This document shows, in pieces, positions 16,985 to 25,965 of a DNA stretch of 64,000 nucleotides. This DNA is from Oscillospiraceae bacterium. GTDB lineage: Bacteria; Bacillota_A; Clostridia; Oscillospirales; WRJC01. The notes beneath the pieces were generated by a model. The model ran no database searches, was not told the DNA's origin, and saw nothing but the letters and a program-made list of their open reading frames with translations. How positions within the stretch are numbered: position 1 is the first letter of the stretch; every line of letters starts with the position of its first letter. Location: contig WRJC01000011.1 of NCBI GenBank assembly GCA_009782405.1, positions 1 to 64,000 on the forward strand, given 5' to 3'. The position numbers and the translations under genes were made by a program.

Positions 16985-17638
16985 TCAAATTATATTTTCT
17001 GTCCGCGCGCACCACTTCACGGCGTTTTTTATTATTATTTTGTATTGTTCGTTTTGGAATACGGACAAATTATGTCCGGGCGTGAGCACGCATATGCGAC
17101 CTTTGTTTTCGTGAATGCGGACATATCCTGCGGGCTGAACCCCGTTTTTCGAACTGCTTTCAAGAAAAATCTCCGCGTCTTCCGCAGTAAAGTCGATGAA
17201 ATAATGTTCGTCCGTTTCCGCGAAATTTTTTGCCCCTTCTGTGATTTTGTGCGGCGAAGTTATTAAAAAATCGACTACGCATTGCTCCGGGTGCGTGTCA
17301 AAAGCGCATCCGGCGATGCCTTTCAGTATTGCTGAATGCTTGCATATCACGCTGCCCGCATGCAAAAATATGAGCCCCCCGCCATTTTTCGCATAATCCT
17401 CGAATTGCTTTTCGATTTCCCCGGTCAGCCATTTGTCTTTGTTTGACTTTGATGCCATATCGTCTTTTGCAATTATGGCGAGATCATAGCCAAACAGCGG
17501 ATTGTCCGCAAACGAATATTTCGCCATGTCCGTCGCATATGTCAATTCGCAGCTTTCCTGCAAAAATGACAAACCGGATTCGACTGTTTCGCCGTGATGG
17601 TAAAAATCGTCGCATATAACCAAAATTTTTGTTTTCAT
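16985..17638 (-). CDS. ThuA-like (class I glutamine amidotransferase-like) protein
   Basis: A 217-residue alpha/beta protein whose start ILVICDDFYHHGETVESGL and later GLIFLHAGS and the DEHYFIDF segment match the ThuA (trehalose utilisation) family, a glutamine-amidotransferase-like fold that usually lacks the catalytic Cys. Many relatives neighbour sugar-dehydrogenase and glycosidase genes. The start is ATG 17638, eight bases after AAAGGG; an ATG at 17644 is too close to it. It is divergent from the GH2 gene with back-to-back promoters and followed by an EamA permease, which suggests a sugar-related role. The reaction is not known. Confidence 0.72.
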   Translation of the reverse strand: MKTKILVICDDFYHHGETVESGLSFLQESCELTYATDMAKYSFADNPLFGYDLAIIAKDDMASKSNKDKWLTGEIEKQFEDYAKNGGGLIFLHAGSVICKHSAILKGIAGCAFDTHPEQCVVDFLITSPHKITEGAKNFAETDEHYFIDFTAEDAEIFLESSSKNGVQPAGYVRIHENKGRICVLTPGHNLSVFQNEQYKIIIKNAVKWCARTENII

Positions 17639-17667
17639 TAACATAACCCTTTCTGTTGTTTTTTATT

Positions 17668-17696
17668 ATTATACAACGCCTACGCAAATTTTACAA
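17668..17696 (-). promoter_or_regulatory. Promoter for the ThuA-like/EamA genes
   Basis: Minus-strand TTGTAA (17696-17691) and TATAAT (17673-17668), 17-base spacer. It lies back to back with the lacZ-type promoter at 17715. Confidence 0.55.
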
Positions 17697-17714
17697 GGCA
17701 AATAATAAAAAAGA

Positions 17715-17743
17715 TTGACTTTTTTTATGGATTAGGCTATAAT
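17715..17743 (+). promoter_or_regulatory. Sigma-A promoter for the GH2 beta-galactosidase gene
   Basis: TTGACT (17715-17720) and TATAAT (17738-17743), 17-base spacer, about 49 bases before the GTG start at 17792. Confidence 0.72.
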
Positions 17744-17791
17744 AATTTTAATCAAAACGATAAATTTCATTAAAAATTTTGGAGGTACGCC

Positions 17792-20700
17792 GTGAACAAC
17801 AGACAAGATTTCCACACAAAGCCCGATTGGGAAAATATTTCGGTGACATCGATAAACAGAATCGCTGCCCATACGAAATGGAACCCTTTTGATTCGGCGG
17901 AAAACGCAAAAAACTTCGAAAACGCCGCATCGCCGTATGTATCATGCTTAAACGGCAAATACGAATTCAAGCTGTACGGCAGCCCGGACGAAGCCAAAAC
18001 CGAAGAATTTTTCCTGCCCGGATTTGAAGGTTTTGAAAAAAAAATCAATGTTCCCGGAAACTGGGAAATTCAAGGATTCGGAGAACCCATTTATACAAAT
18101 GTGCATATGCCGTGGAACCCGAAACTCGATGAGGCTTGCAACATCTACCCGGAAAAAGGCAAACATTCAGCGCCGAACCCGCCATTTGCACCGTCCGCCA
18201 ATCCCACAGGCTGTTACAGGCATTATTTCGATGTGCCCGAAAATTTCAGCGGGAGGCAAATATATATCCGTTTTGACGGAGTCGAAGCCGCTTTTTACCT
18301 TTGGGTCAACGGAAAGCCCGTCGGATATTCCGAAGACAGCAAATTGCCATGCGAATTTGACATAACAGAATTTGTATCCGAAGGCAAAAACCTGCTCGCC
18401 CTTCAAGTGATCCGCTTCCCGGACAGCATTTATCTCGAAGACCAAGATTACTGGTATCTTTCCGGCATATACCGGAGCGTATGGCTCGTTGCGAAACCGA
18501 AGCTTTGCATTGAAGACTATTTCGTGAAAGCGATTCCCGATCTTTTGTTTGAGGGCGGAAAATTTTCAGCTGACGTCAAATTATCGAGGGTGGACGGCTT
18601 CGCCGACTGCACAGTCGAGGCATATATCTTCGACGAGAACGGGGACGAAATCGGAAAAGGCGAAAACAAACCCATGCGCGAAGCGCAATACAGAACGGAC
18701 TTTGCTCCGACGGCGAACACGGCGAGGATACAAATCGAATTTGCGAAAATAAAGCTTTGGTCACCGGAATTTCCGTCTCTGTACAAAGCCGTGTTCGTGC
18801 TGGTTGCGCCGGACGGGAAAATTCTCGATGTCGAAAGCTGCGAATTCGGTTTCAAATCAATCGAAATTAAAAACGGAGTCGCGTTGTTGAACGGAAAACG
18901 CCTTGTAATCCGCGGCGTCAACCGCCACGAGCATTGCTACAAAACAGGCAGGACGGTTTCCGTCGAACATATGGCCGAAGAAATACGCCAAATGAAACGC
19001 ATGAACATAAATTCGGTCAGGACTTGTCATTATCCCGATATGCCCGAATGGTATGAATTGTGCGACAAATACGGGATTTTGGTAATCTGCGAATGCGACA
19101 TCGAAACTCACGCCGTCGCGGGAATGCTCACCCACAACCCCGAATATGCGCCGAATTTTGTCGAACGCGCCGTCAGGATGGTGCAAAACCACAAAAACCA
19201 TGCCTGCATTTATTCTTGGTCGCTTGGAAACGAAAGCGGAACCGGAGCCAACCACGCAGCCATGTACGGTTACATCAAAGAATTCGACTCCACTCGGCTT
19301 TGCCAGTACGAAGCGGGCAACCCGGGCAAAAACATATCGGATATAAGGGGGAGCATGTATGCGCAAATCGAACAGATCATGCATATGTTGACGGATACAT
19401 CGGACGAAAGGCCGATAATATTGGTCGAATTTTTGTATCAAATATGCAACAGCGGCGGCGGAATGGACAAATTTTTGATGCTCACCGAAACATACGAACG
19501 ATTCCAGGGCGGATATATTTGGGATTGGCAGGACAAAGCGCTGGAAGCAAAAGATGCGGACGGCAATCCGTATTTCGGTTATGGCGGCGATTTCGGCGAA
19601 TCCATGACAGAATATCAGAATCCGCTGTTCATGACAAATAATGGGATAGCAATGCCGGATTTTACTTGGAAACCCGTGGCCCATGAAGTCAAGCAGATCT
19701 ACGCCCCTGTGTATTTCGCGAAAAGTTGGCGCGAAAATCATTATACGCTGAAAAACAAGTTCATGGAAAAAGATTTGTCCGGATTCAAATGCGCAGCTAT
19801 CCTGCGCGAGGACGGAGCCGTTGTCGCTTCGGGCGAATTTGTTTTGAACGCCTTGCCGATGTCTCAAAAAGAAATGGAAATTTCGCTTCCGCATGAATGC
19901 AAAAAAAACAGCGAATATCACCTTGATTTGGATATATACGACGAATCCGGAAACGAAGTATCGTCGCGCCAATTTTTGCTGAAATCCAAAACCCCGTTTG
20001 CAATTGGCCATGCTGCCGGCAAAACCAACTTTACCCCCATTTCCCTAAAAGAAGATGGCGAACTATATATTATCGCAGGAAATGATTTCGAATATATCTT
20101 TTCCCAAAAGACGGGCAATATATCCCGCATGGCAAAAAACGGCAAAAATTATATGATCGACTGCGGCGATTTTTGTTTCGACAGACCCCGTTCGGGACTC
20201 GACGCCGGTCCGAATTGGGGATTTTACAACGAATTCGAACTCACCCAAAGAGAAAACCTCGAAAAACAAAATTATGCGAATTCCTTCATATCTTCGGATT
20301 TCCGTGTGGCGATCGTCGATGTTTGCCGCAGTTTCACCGTGAAAACGGGAGAAACCATACCATGCGGGGCGCAGTATAGGATAGATTCCGACGGCGCCGT
20401 GTATGTTTCATTTTACGTGAATTCCACCATGTACGCAAAACATTTGCAACGCGCGGGAATGGAATTTGTTTTGCCGACGGGATATGATAAAATCAAATAT
20501 TTTGCTCGCGGGGAAATTGAAAATTATTGCGACCGCAAATTTGGAGCCAAACTGGGCGTATATGAAACTGATGTAGACGGTTTGCATTTTGCCTTTTCCC
20601 CGCCGTCCGAAAACGGGGGGCGCGAAGAAGCGCGCTGGCTTGTTTTATCAAATGGCGCGGGAAATTCGGTAAAAATCGAAGGAGTGCGGCCGTTCCATTT

Positions 20701-20905
20701 TGACGCGCGCCATTACACGGTGGCCTCATGCAAAAATGCGAAACACGACCATGAAATCGAAAAGCGCAAAGAGACGATTTTGCACATCGACGCCGCCCAC
20801 GGGCCGATCGGCGGCAACATGGCGTGGAGTACAGTCATGCCGCATGATCTGGCGCTGAAAGGCGGATATTATGCGTTCGATTTCAAAATGACTTTTGAAA
20901 AATGA
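17792..20905 (+). CDS. GH2 beta-galactosidase, LacZ type
   Basis: A 1037-residue cytoplasmic five-domain glycosidase that hydrolyses terminal beta-galactosides. Start GTG 17792 follows GGAGGT at 17781-17786. Order: sugar-binding jelly roll (about 50-230, with FDGVEAAFYLWVNGKPVGYSEDS), two immunoglobulin-like domains, TIM barrel (about 355-650), and the C-terminal small-chain domain. RGVNRHEH, VRTCHYP, WSLGNESG with acid/base Glu481, and ILVEFL with nucleophile Glu546 are present. The nucleophile loop is unusual: where E. coli has EYAHAMGN this protein has EFLYQICN, replacing the substrate-contacting His by Tyr. It is monocistronic and ends two bases from the convergent TIM-barrel-like gene. 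Activity on galactosides is expected; preference for another sugar is possible. Confidence 0.9.
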   Translation: MNNRQDFHTKPDWENISVTSINRIAAHTKWNPFDSAENAKNFENAASPYVSCLNGKYEFKLYGSPDEAKTEEFFLPGFEGFEKKINVPGNWEIQGFGEPIYTNVHMPWNPKLDEACNIYPEKGKHSAPNPPFAPSANPTGCYRHYFDVPENFSGRQIYIRFDGVEAAFYLWVNGKPVGYSEDSKLPCEFDITEFVSEGKNLLALQVIRFPDSIYLEDQDYWYLSGIYRSVWLVAKPKLCIEDYFVKAIPDLLFEGGKFSADVKLSRVDGFADCTVEAYIFDENGDEIGKGENKPMREAQYRTDFAPTANTARIQIEFAKIKLWSPEFPSLYKAVFVLVAPDGKILDVESCEFGFKSIEIKNGVALLNGKRLVIRGVNRHEHCYKTGRTVSVEHMAEEIRQMKRMNINSVRTCHYPDMPEWYELCDKYGILVICECDIETHAVAGMLTHNPEYAPNFVERAVRMVQNHKNHACIYSWSLGNESGTGANHAAMYGYIKEFDSTRLCQYEAGNPGKNISDIRGSMYAQIEQIMHMLTDTSDERPIILVEFLYQICNSGGGMDKFLMLTETYERFQGGYIWDWQDKALEAKDADGNPYFGYGGDFGESMTEYQNPLFMTNNGIAMPDFTWKPVAHEVKQIYAPVYFAKSWRENHYTLKNKFMEKDLSGFKCAAILREDGAVVASGEFVLNALPMSQKEMEISLPHECKKNSEYHLDLDIYDESGNEVSSRQFLLKSKTPFAIGHAAGKTNFTPISLKEDGELYIIAGNDFEYIFSQKTGNISRMAKNGKNYMIDCGDFCFDRPRSGLDAGPNWGFYNEFELTQRENLEKQNYANSFISSDFRVAIVDVCRSFTVKTGETIPCGAQYRIDSDGAVYVSFYVNSTMYAKHLQRAGMEFVLPTGYDKIKYFARGEIENYCDRKFGAKLGVYETDVDGLHFAFSPPSENGGREEARWLVLSNGAGNSVKIEGVRPFHFDARHYTVASCKNAKHDHEIEKRKETILHIDAAHGPIGGNMAWSTVMPHDLALKGGYYAFDFKMTFEK

Positions 20906-20907
20906 AT

Positions 20908-21750
20908 TCAAGCCATCGAGTTCAAGACTTTTTCGGCTATTTCGGCGTTTTCCTTGATTTGGTCCTTGAATTTTTGGTAAACGCCGATACAGGCCAAATC
21001 GCCGGGTTTGATGTTGCCAAAAACATCGGAGTAGACATTTTCCAAAACGCCGGGGATTTCTTCCGGCGTTTTGCCGTTGAAAACTTGCCCTCCCGCGAAA
21101 ATTTTGAAAGCTATGCATGGTTTTTGGACTTGTTTTATCGCCTCGTACATTTTCGGCGGATCTTCGGGATAGAACACTATATATTTTGGTTTGTTGGTGA
21201 AGAAACTGCTCTGTTCCCCTTTGCGCTGATTTTGATAATTGTACAGGCATGTCATGTAAAAATCCATGCCCCAGTTTTCGCGCTCGGCTTGAAGCAATAT
21301 TTCCGGAACATGGGTGCCAAGCCCCACATATGCGCCTGTGGAACGGATGAGTTCCAGCCGCTTCATCAAAATGTCTTTTTTGCCTTCCCTCAAAAATTCT
21401 TCCAATGTGCTGCCTTGGTGGTAAATGGCTACAGGCTCGCATTCCATCATCTGCCAAATGTTGGCTTGAAGGTCGGTTGAAGGGCATGTTTGAAACATAA
21501 TTTTCATTTTTCCGCCGTCCCTGCGGTATTGCTGGAACAGCCTGATCAAATAATTGTCGGCTAATGCCATGTAAGTGTTTATCCCGTTTTCTTCGGCGGC
21601 AAAAAGGGCGTTTATCACTTTGTCGGCCTGGTAATAATCGAACATCTCTTTGCGCGGATATGTTTCGGGCACATACGAATTGCCGATGAACGGATTGTCG
21701 CCCAAAATGACTTTCGTCATAGGAATTCCTAAAAATTCGACTGTTTTCAT
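20908..21750 (-). CDS. Conserved protein of unknown function, TIM-barrel-like (aldo/keto reductase-like)
   Basis: A 280-residue protein starting at ATG 21750 behind GGAGG. The beginning MTKVILGDNPFIGNS, the alternating hydrophobic strands and amphipathic helices (INTYMALAD, MKIMFQT, VAIYHQGST, AYVGLGTH, FYMTCLYN, KYIVFYPED, IAFKIFAGG), and the late GDLACIGVY-x-KF resemble a TIM barrel of the aldo/keto reductase or sugar-isomerase type. I see no NADPH-site signature or catalytic tetrad. It has its own upstream region between divergent genes and lies in the sugar-related part of the window. The function is unknown; an enzyme handling a sugar or its derivative is a guess from context. Confidence 0.6.
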   Translation of the reverse strand: MKTVEFLGIPMTKVILGDNPFIGNSYVPETYPRKEMFDYYQADKVINALFAAEENGINTYMALADNYLIRLFQQYRRDGGKMKIMFQTCPSTDLQANIWQMMECEPVAIYHQGSTLEEFLREGKKDILMKRLELIRSTGAYVGLGTHVPEILLQAERENWGMDFYMTCLYNYQNQRKGEQSSFFTNKPKYIVFYPEDPPKMYEAIKQVQKPCIAFKIFAGGQVFNGKTPEEIPGVLENVYSDVFGNIKPGDLACIGVYQKFKDQIKENAEIAEKVLNSMA

Positions 21751-21796
21751 GGTAAAACCTCCAAAAAATATATTGATTTCACGTTCAATGCATGAT

Positions 21797-21826
21797 TTTA
21801 TATGCTTATATATGACCGAATGTAAA
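21797..21826 (-). promoter_or_regulatory. Possible promoter for the TIM-barrel-like gene
   Basis: Minus-strand TTTACA (21826-21821) and TATAAA (21802-21797) with an 18-base spacer, about 45 bases ahead of the ATG at 21750. It is the best match in the 96-base divergent gap, but not a strong one. Confidence 0.4.
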
Positions 21827-21846
21827 AACACAGAAAGGAAATGTAT

Positions 21847-22527
21847 ATGAAAAATCAACGAAAAATCGGTAAAATCGCAATTGCAATTTTGCTTTTTGCT
21901 TTTGTTGCGGTTTATCTTTGGGTTAATTTTTACGTTTTTGAAAATGTATTGTTTTCTTTGGACTGGTTGCATTTGTTTGCTTCTATGTTCATATATGCTT
22001 TGATACCTTTTGCGCCTGCCGTTTTTTTGCGGATGAAATTTAAAATACATTCGGCAAGATGGCTATCTTATGCCGCGACTTTCATCGCTGCCATATGCTT
22101 GGTAATTATCGTCATAAATGCGGAAACGATGTTTGACGGAAACGAAAATGAATGGTATTATGATTTCGCGCAGTATGCGTTGATTTCTTCCGTTCCCGTT
22201 CTTTATTGCATCGCGTTTTTTGGGTCAAAAAAAGATGCATGGATTGCCGTTTTTTCCCCGCTTGCATATTTTTTGAGCTTTTTTGCCCGTTATGCCGTAA
22301 TATTTGGTTTAGCCGAAACTTTTTCGCTTTTGCGCTATTTTGATTTGGACTTCATTTTCAGGCAAAACCCGAATCCATTTATATTGATGTCTTTGATAAC
22401 GGCGATAGTGATGTGTTTGATTTTTTTTCTGTGGGCGATTTTTTGCATATTTATTTCGCGAATGGCATACAAAATTGCCGCGCTCTCAAAAGAAAAAAAC
22501 AAAAACAGAACCGGGCGACGCAAATAA
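21847..22527 (+). CDS. Hypothetical membrane protein, six to seven helices
   Basis: A 226-residue hydrophobic protein. ATG 21847 is preferred over ATG 21841 because AAAGG lies eight bases upstream of the former. Hydrophobic segments occur around residues 10-30, 40-60, 70-90, 110-130, 135-160 and 180-210, with a positively charged C-terminal tail (ALSKEKNKNRTGRRK) that is probably cytoplasmic. No family motif is recognised. It stands alone between the divergent TIM-barrel-like gene and the convergent HemE-like gene. Function unknown. Confidence 0.65.
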   Translation: MKNQRKIGKIAIAILLFAFVAVYLWVNFYVFENVLFSLDWLHLFASMFIYALIPFAPAVFLRMKFKIHSARWLSYAATFIAAICLVIIVINAETMFDGNENEWYYDFAQYALISSVPVLYCIAFFGSKKDAWIAVFSPLAYFLSFFARYAVIFGLAETFSLLRYFDLDFIFRQNPNPFILMSLITAIVMCLIFFLWAIFCIFISRMAYKIAALSKEKNKNRTGRRK

Positions 22528-22538
22528 CAAAATTCAAT

Positions 22539-23648
22539 TCAATGCTTGTATATTGCGACTACGTTTTTCGCCGGCACATCGGCCTGTATGCAATGGGCAG
22601 GGGAGAGAATATAGCCCCCGCTTTTTCCGAAAACCGAAAGTATCCGATCGACTTCATCTCCCACTTGTTCCGGAGTGCCGTTTACGAGCAGTTCCTGCGT
22701 GTCTATGCCCCCCCAAAACGATATTTGTTTTCCGTATTCCGCTTTCAGCCTTTCAGCCTCCATTTCAAAAGCATTGGGCTGTATTGGGTTTAATATATCC
22801 ACTCCGCAATCGATCAAAGCCGGTATCAAAGTAAAAACCGAACCGCAAGTGTGATGCTGGAAAAATGCGTTTGTGAATGTTTTGGTGTATCTTATGCGCT
22901 CTTTCATGTACGGAGCCACAAGTCCCCCAAACATCGCAGCCGACATGAACGGCCCCCTCTGCGTTCCGAAATCGTCGCCGCTCGTGGTGCAGTGTATGAA
23001 TTCGCCGATTGCCCCGTAGTACAGTTTTATCACGTCTTTTTGGTATTCCAGGATTTTGCCAAAAAACCAATGGACGGTTTCCGGTTCGCCCGCAAGCCTG
23101 TATAGAAAGTCGTCGAAGCCGAACATCCAGCAACCGATTTCGAATACCCCGAAGCAAGGGTGCTGCGCCACGATTGCGTATTCGGTGTTTTCATATAAAT
23201 TTTTGGCGTGGGTTCTATAGCGTTCGAATAAACTTTTGTCGATGTTCGAGGCTTTCGGAAATGGGAACGTCTTTATTTCCTCCAATGGCATATTTTTGAA
23301 CGGCCGTTTCACCGCCTCCCGGTTGGTTTGTTCTATGGCGTACCCGATCCCCCAGATGTCCACCCGGTAATTTTTTTGGTAGTCCATATGTTTCCAATTC
23401 CACAGTTCTTCGTTTGAAGGCGCGGGCATTCCTCCCGTCATTCTGGTGTCTATGCCCAGGCTTTCGAGTATCCTCTCGTCGATAAATCCCGGACCTTCGT
23501 ATTCGCCCTCTATGCCTAATATCTTTTTCATTTCGGCCACCACGCTTTTTGCATCTATCATGGTCTGCGGGCTTCCGTACAAATCGAATACCGCCCTGTC
23601 TACTTTTTTGTGCGTGACGGCGTTTATAAACCTTTCTTTGCTGTTCAT
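22539..23648 (-). CDS. HemE-family methyltransferase-like protein with complete zinc-site motif
   Basis: A 369-residue URO-D superfamily protein, third gene of an operon behind a radical SAM activase and a glycyl radical enzyme; its start overlaps the GRE stop by four bases. It opens with MNSKERFINAVTHKKVDR, the standard start of corrinoid-dependent MtaA/MtbA-like methyltransferases. It carries HHTCG near residue 270 and SPAHCIQADV near residue 350, which together give the His-x-Cys...Cys zinc triad used to activate a thiol. GGID near residue 315 is also typical. No corrinoid protein gene is adjacent. The operon suggests it processes a methylated substrate or product of the GRE, but this is inference. 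Confidence 0.85.
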   Translation of the reverse strand: MNSKERFINAVTHKKVDRAVFDLYGSPQTMIDAKSVVAEMKKILGIEGEYEGPGFIDERILESLGIDTRMTGGMPAPSNEELWNWKHMDYQKNYRVDIWGIGYAIEQTNREAVKRPFKNMPLEEIKTFPFPKASNIDKSLFERYRTHAKNLYENTEYAIVAQHPCFGVFEIGCWMFGFDDFLYRLAGEPETVHWFFGKILEYQKDVIKLYYGAIGEFIHCTTSGDDFGTQRGPFMSAAMFGGLVAPYMKERIRYTKTFTNAFFQHHTCGSVFTLIPALIDCGVDILNPIQPNAFEMEAERLKAEYGKQISFWGGIDTQELLVNGTPEQVGDEVDRILSVFGKSGGYILSPAHCIQADVPAKNVVAIYKH

Positions 23649-25945
23649 GTGATTTCCTCCTGCTTTTTTATATGATGTTGTTGCTGTTCTGTTGACAACA
23701 TGGTGAAATATGCCGACCAGCCTCCCATCCGCACCCTCAAGTCCCGGTATTTTTCGGGATTTTTTTGCGCTTCGCGCAAAACGGAAGTGTCAGCCACCGA
23801 CAAAGTCAACATATTGCCCCCTAAATTTACAAATGATTTCAAAAGCCCCGTCAACCTTTTTTCGCCCTCAAGAGAGAGTTTTCCGTTCTCTGCCACGAGT
23901 CTTTCCGCTATGCGCAAATCTACGGGCGAACCGACAGGCAAATTGGTCATGTCAAAAGAAGTCTGGGATAAAATCGCCCCTGTTACCCCCCGTGTGGCCG
24001 CGCCTGCAGACGGAGAAAAATTGCTGCTAACCGGTTCGCCGCTTTTTCTGCCGTCCGGAGAAGCAGCGCATCCTTCGCCGATGGCTATGTACCATGAAAA
24101 TGTACCCGCCCCCGGCAAAAATGTCATGGCTTCGTATTTTTTGTTTTTGCGTTTTGTTATATCGGCAAAATCATCGATGAGTTTTGCGCCTATTTCATCG
24201 GCTTCTTTTTGGTTCCTGCCGTATTTGGGGGCGTTTGCCAATTTTTGCCTAAGTTTTTCGTGCCCTTCGAAATTTTCGTCCAAAGCTTTCGTCAATTTTT
24301 GCATATCTGCTTCTTTATCCTCAAAAACCACTTTTTTTATCGCTGCGAGCGAATCTATGACATGGGACATTCCTTCGGCTATGAGCCCGTAGGTTATATA
24401 TTTTGCGCCTGAATGCGTCATGTCGAAACCGTTTTCCATCGGTCCTTCAAGCAAAGCCGAAAGCAGGGGCACAGGGGCGATATATTTCCTTGCGCCGAAA
24501 TTCTTGCAATTTTTTTCCATCAAGCCTTCTATTTCATATTCGAGCATCTTCAAAAAAGTTTCATACACTTCGCCATACGAGCCAAAAAACGACGGATCTC
24601 CGAAATCCGGGGCTTCTTCTTTCCGGTCTATTCTGCTTTTGCCGCGATTTAGCGCCCATTCAAGGCATCGGAGCATATTGAACCTGTCAAAATAAAAATC
24701 GTTTCGCCCCGCGACTATTATTTCCCAGCATCCGTCGTTTGTATAGTCGCGCGCGTCTTTTTGTTCGATCCCCCATTTGGTCAGGGCGGGTATGATCACA
24801 TCGTCGTTGAAAAATGCCGGCAACCCGCCTCCGTTCACAAGCGTTTCGCAGGCTTTTTTGTAAAGCGCTTCGGGGGTTCCGGAAAAAACCCTCAATGTCA
24901 GGCACGGGTTTGTCATGCGGTTTTCATCGAAAGCTTCGAGGCACATATAAGTTACCGGGTTTGAAGCGTCTTTCCCGTTTTCGGGGTTTACCCCGCCTAT
25001 GATGACGTTTTGGAGCCAGTGGTTTGTGGCATCTACGGAATCGCGGGCATTATGCTTTTGGGTCGTGTGCGCGAAAGGCGACCTTTTCGCCCAGTTCGCT
25101 TCATTTTGCCTGTTTGCCTCTTCGAAATTTGTGCTTTCATGCACGATGCTGTTGTCTACGGATCTCTCGTTGAATTTGAGAAAAAAACAAGCGATTGTTT
25201 CCCGGGCTTTGTCCATGTCGATGCGCCCGTTTTCGAGATCGTCTTCAAGATATTTCCAGACATGCTGGTCAAAGCGCCCTATTGCGAGATGGTTTCCCGA
25301 AAGTTGAAAAGCGAAATGGGCAAACCATATCGAAACGACCGCCTGAGCAAAAGTTTGCGGCGGATTTTTTGGCGTAAAAGCGAGATCTTCCGCCATTTCC
25401 AGAAGTTCCTTCTTTCTACCGGGATCTTGGGTGCGTTTTGCCAATTCGGCGCAATATACAAAATATCTTTCAGATAAAATTTCCAAAGCATCCATCACGA
25501 TAAAAATCGATTCATAAAATGCCTTGGATTCCGGCAATTCTGTCTTTTCCAGCGCTTCGAGCGCACTTTTTTTTATCCCGGTTGTGCCTTGCTTCAGAAG
25601 TTTCGGATATGAAGGGACGATATGCCCCACAATCGAATTTGTGGACAACCCTTGCTCCGCCGCCGCCTTTTTTTCTTTTGCTGTGGCATAGTCCGGAAGC
25701 GACCCCGAAATCATGACATCTTCTTCGGGTATGGCGATACTTCCGGCAATCAGTTGATTGTCCCATATGCAAAGCGGGACATTCGAAAATTTCATGCGGA
25801 TAGCTTCGGCTTTTCGGATTATCAGCGGTTTATTTTCTATTCCCGGAAATTTTTCGAAAACGCTGCCTGATTCGTTATGCCAATTCTTTTTGCGGAGCAT
25901 ACTTTCCCTTATGTTCTTTTTTATGCTTTCAATCCGGTTCGACAT
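23645..25945 (-). CDS. Glycyl radical enzyme, eliminase-type active site (substrate unknown)
   Basis: A 766-residue pyruvate formate-lyase superfamily enzyme. Residues 1-600 form the PFL-like ten-stranded barrel with GHIVPSYPKLLKQGTTGI near residue 107. The active-site loop ARDYTNDGCWE places the thiyl Cys406 two residues before Glu408, the Cys-x-Glu arrangement of GRE dehydratases and C-N/C-S lyases. The C-terminal loop RMGGWSAYF puts the radical on Gly742, with Trp where Tyr is usual. The coding start is ATG 25945; the open frame extends 62 codons upstream into the activase gene but that part is not family-like. A GRE of this class dehydrates or cleaves a small molecule anaerobically. The Cys neighbour Trp instead of Val separates it from CutC, glycerol and hydroxyproline dehydratases. 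Confidence 0.92.
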   Translation of the reverse strand: MSNRIESIKKNIRESMLRKKNWHNESGSVFEKFPGIENKPLIIRKAEAIRMKFSNVPLCIWDNQLIAGSIAIPEEDVMISGSLPDYATAKEKKAAAEQGLSTNSIVGHIVPSYPKLLKQGTTGIKKSALEALEKTELPESKAFYESIFIVMDALEILSERYFVYCAELAKRTQDPGRKKELLEMAEDLAFTPKNPPQTFAQAVVSIWFAHFAFQLSGNHLAIGRFDQHVWKYLEDDLENGRIDMDKARETIACFFLKFNERSVDNSIVHESTNFEEANRQNEANWAKRSPFAHTTQKHNARDSVDATNHWLQNVIIGGVNPENGKDASNPVTYMCLEAFDENRMTNPCLTLRVFSGTPEALYKKACETLVNGGGLPAFFNDDVIIPALTKWGIEQKDARDYTNDGCWEIIVAGRNDFYFDRFNMLRCLEWALNRGKSRIDRKEEAPDFGDPSFFGSYGEVYETFLKMLEYEIEGLMEKNCKNFGARKYIAPVPLLSALLEGPMENGFDMTHSGAKYITYGLIAEGMSHVIDSLAAIKKVVFEDKEADMQKLTKALDENFEGHEKLRQKLANAPKYGRNQKEADEIGAKLIDDFADITKRKNKKYEAMTFLPGAGTFSWYIAIGEGCAASPDGRKSGEPVSSNFSPSAGAATRGVTGAILSQTSFDMTNLPVGSPVDLRIAERLVAENGKLSLEGEKRLTGLLKSFVNLGGNMLTLSVADTSVLREAQKNPEKYRDLRVRMGGWSAYFTMLSTEQQQHHIKKQEEIT

Positions 25946-25965
25946 GCAAAAAATCATTCCCCTTT

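Noticed and set aside
18857..20011. Long open frame (384 codons) antisense to the beta-galactosidase gene
   Set aside because: It lies fully inside a gene with all GH2 motifs; its translation has low-complexity Phe/Arg-rich content typical of mirror frames and no ribosome site.
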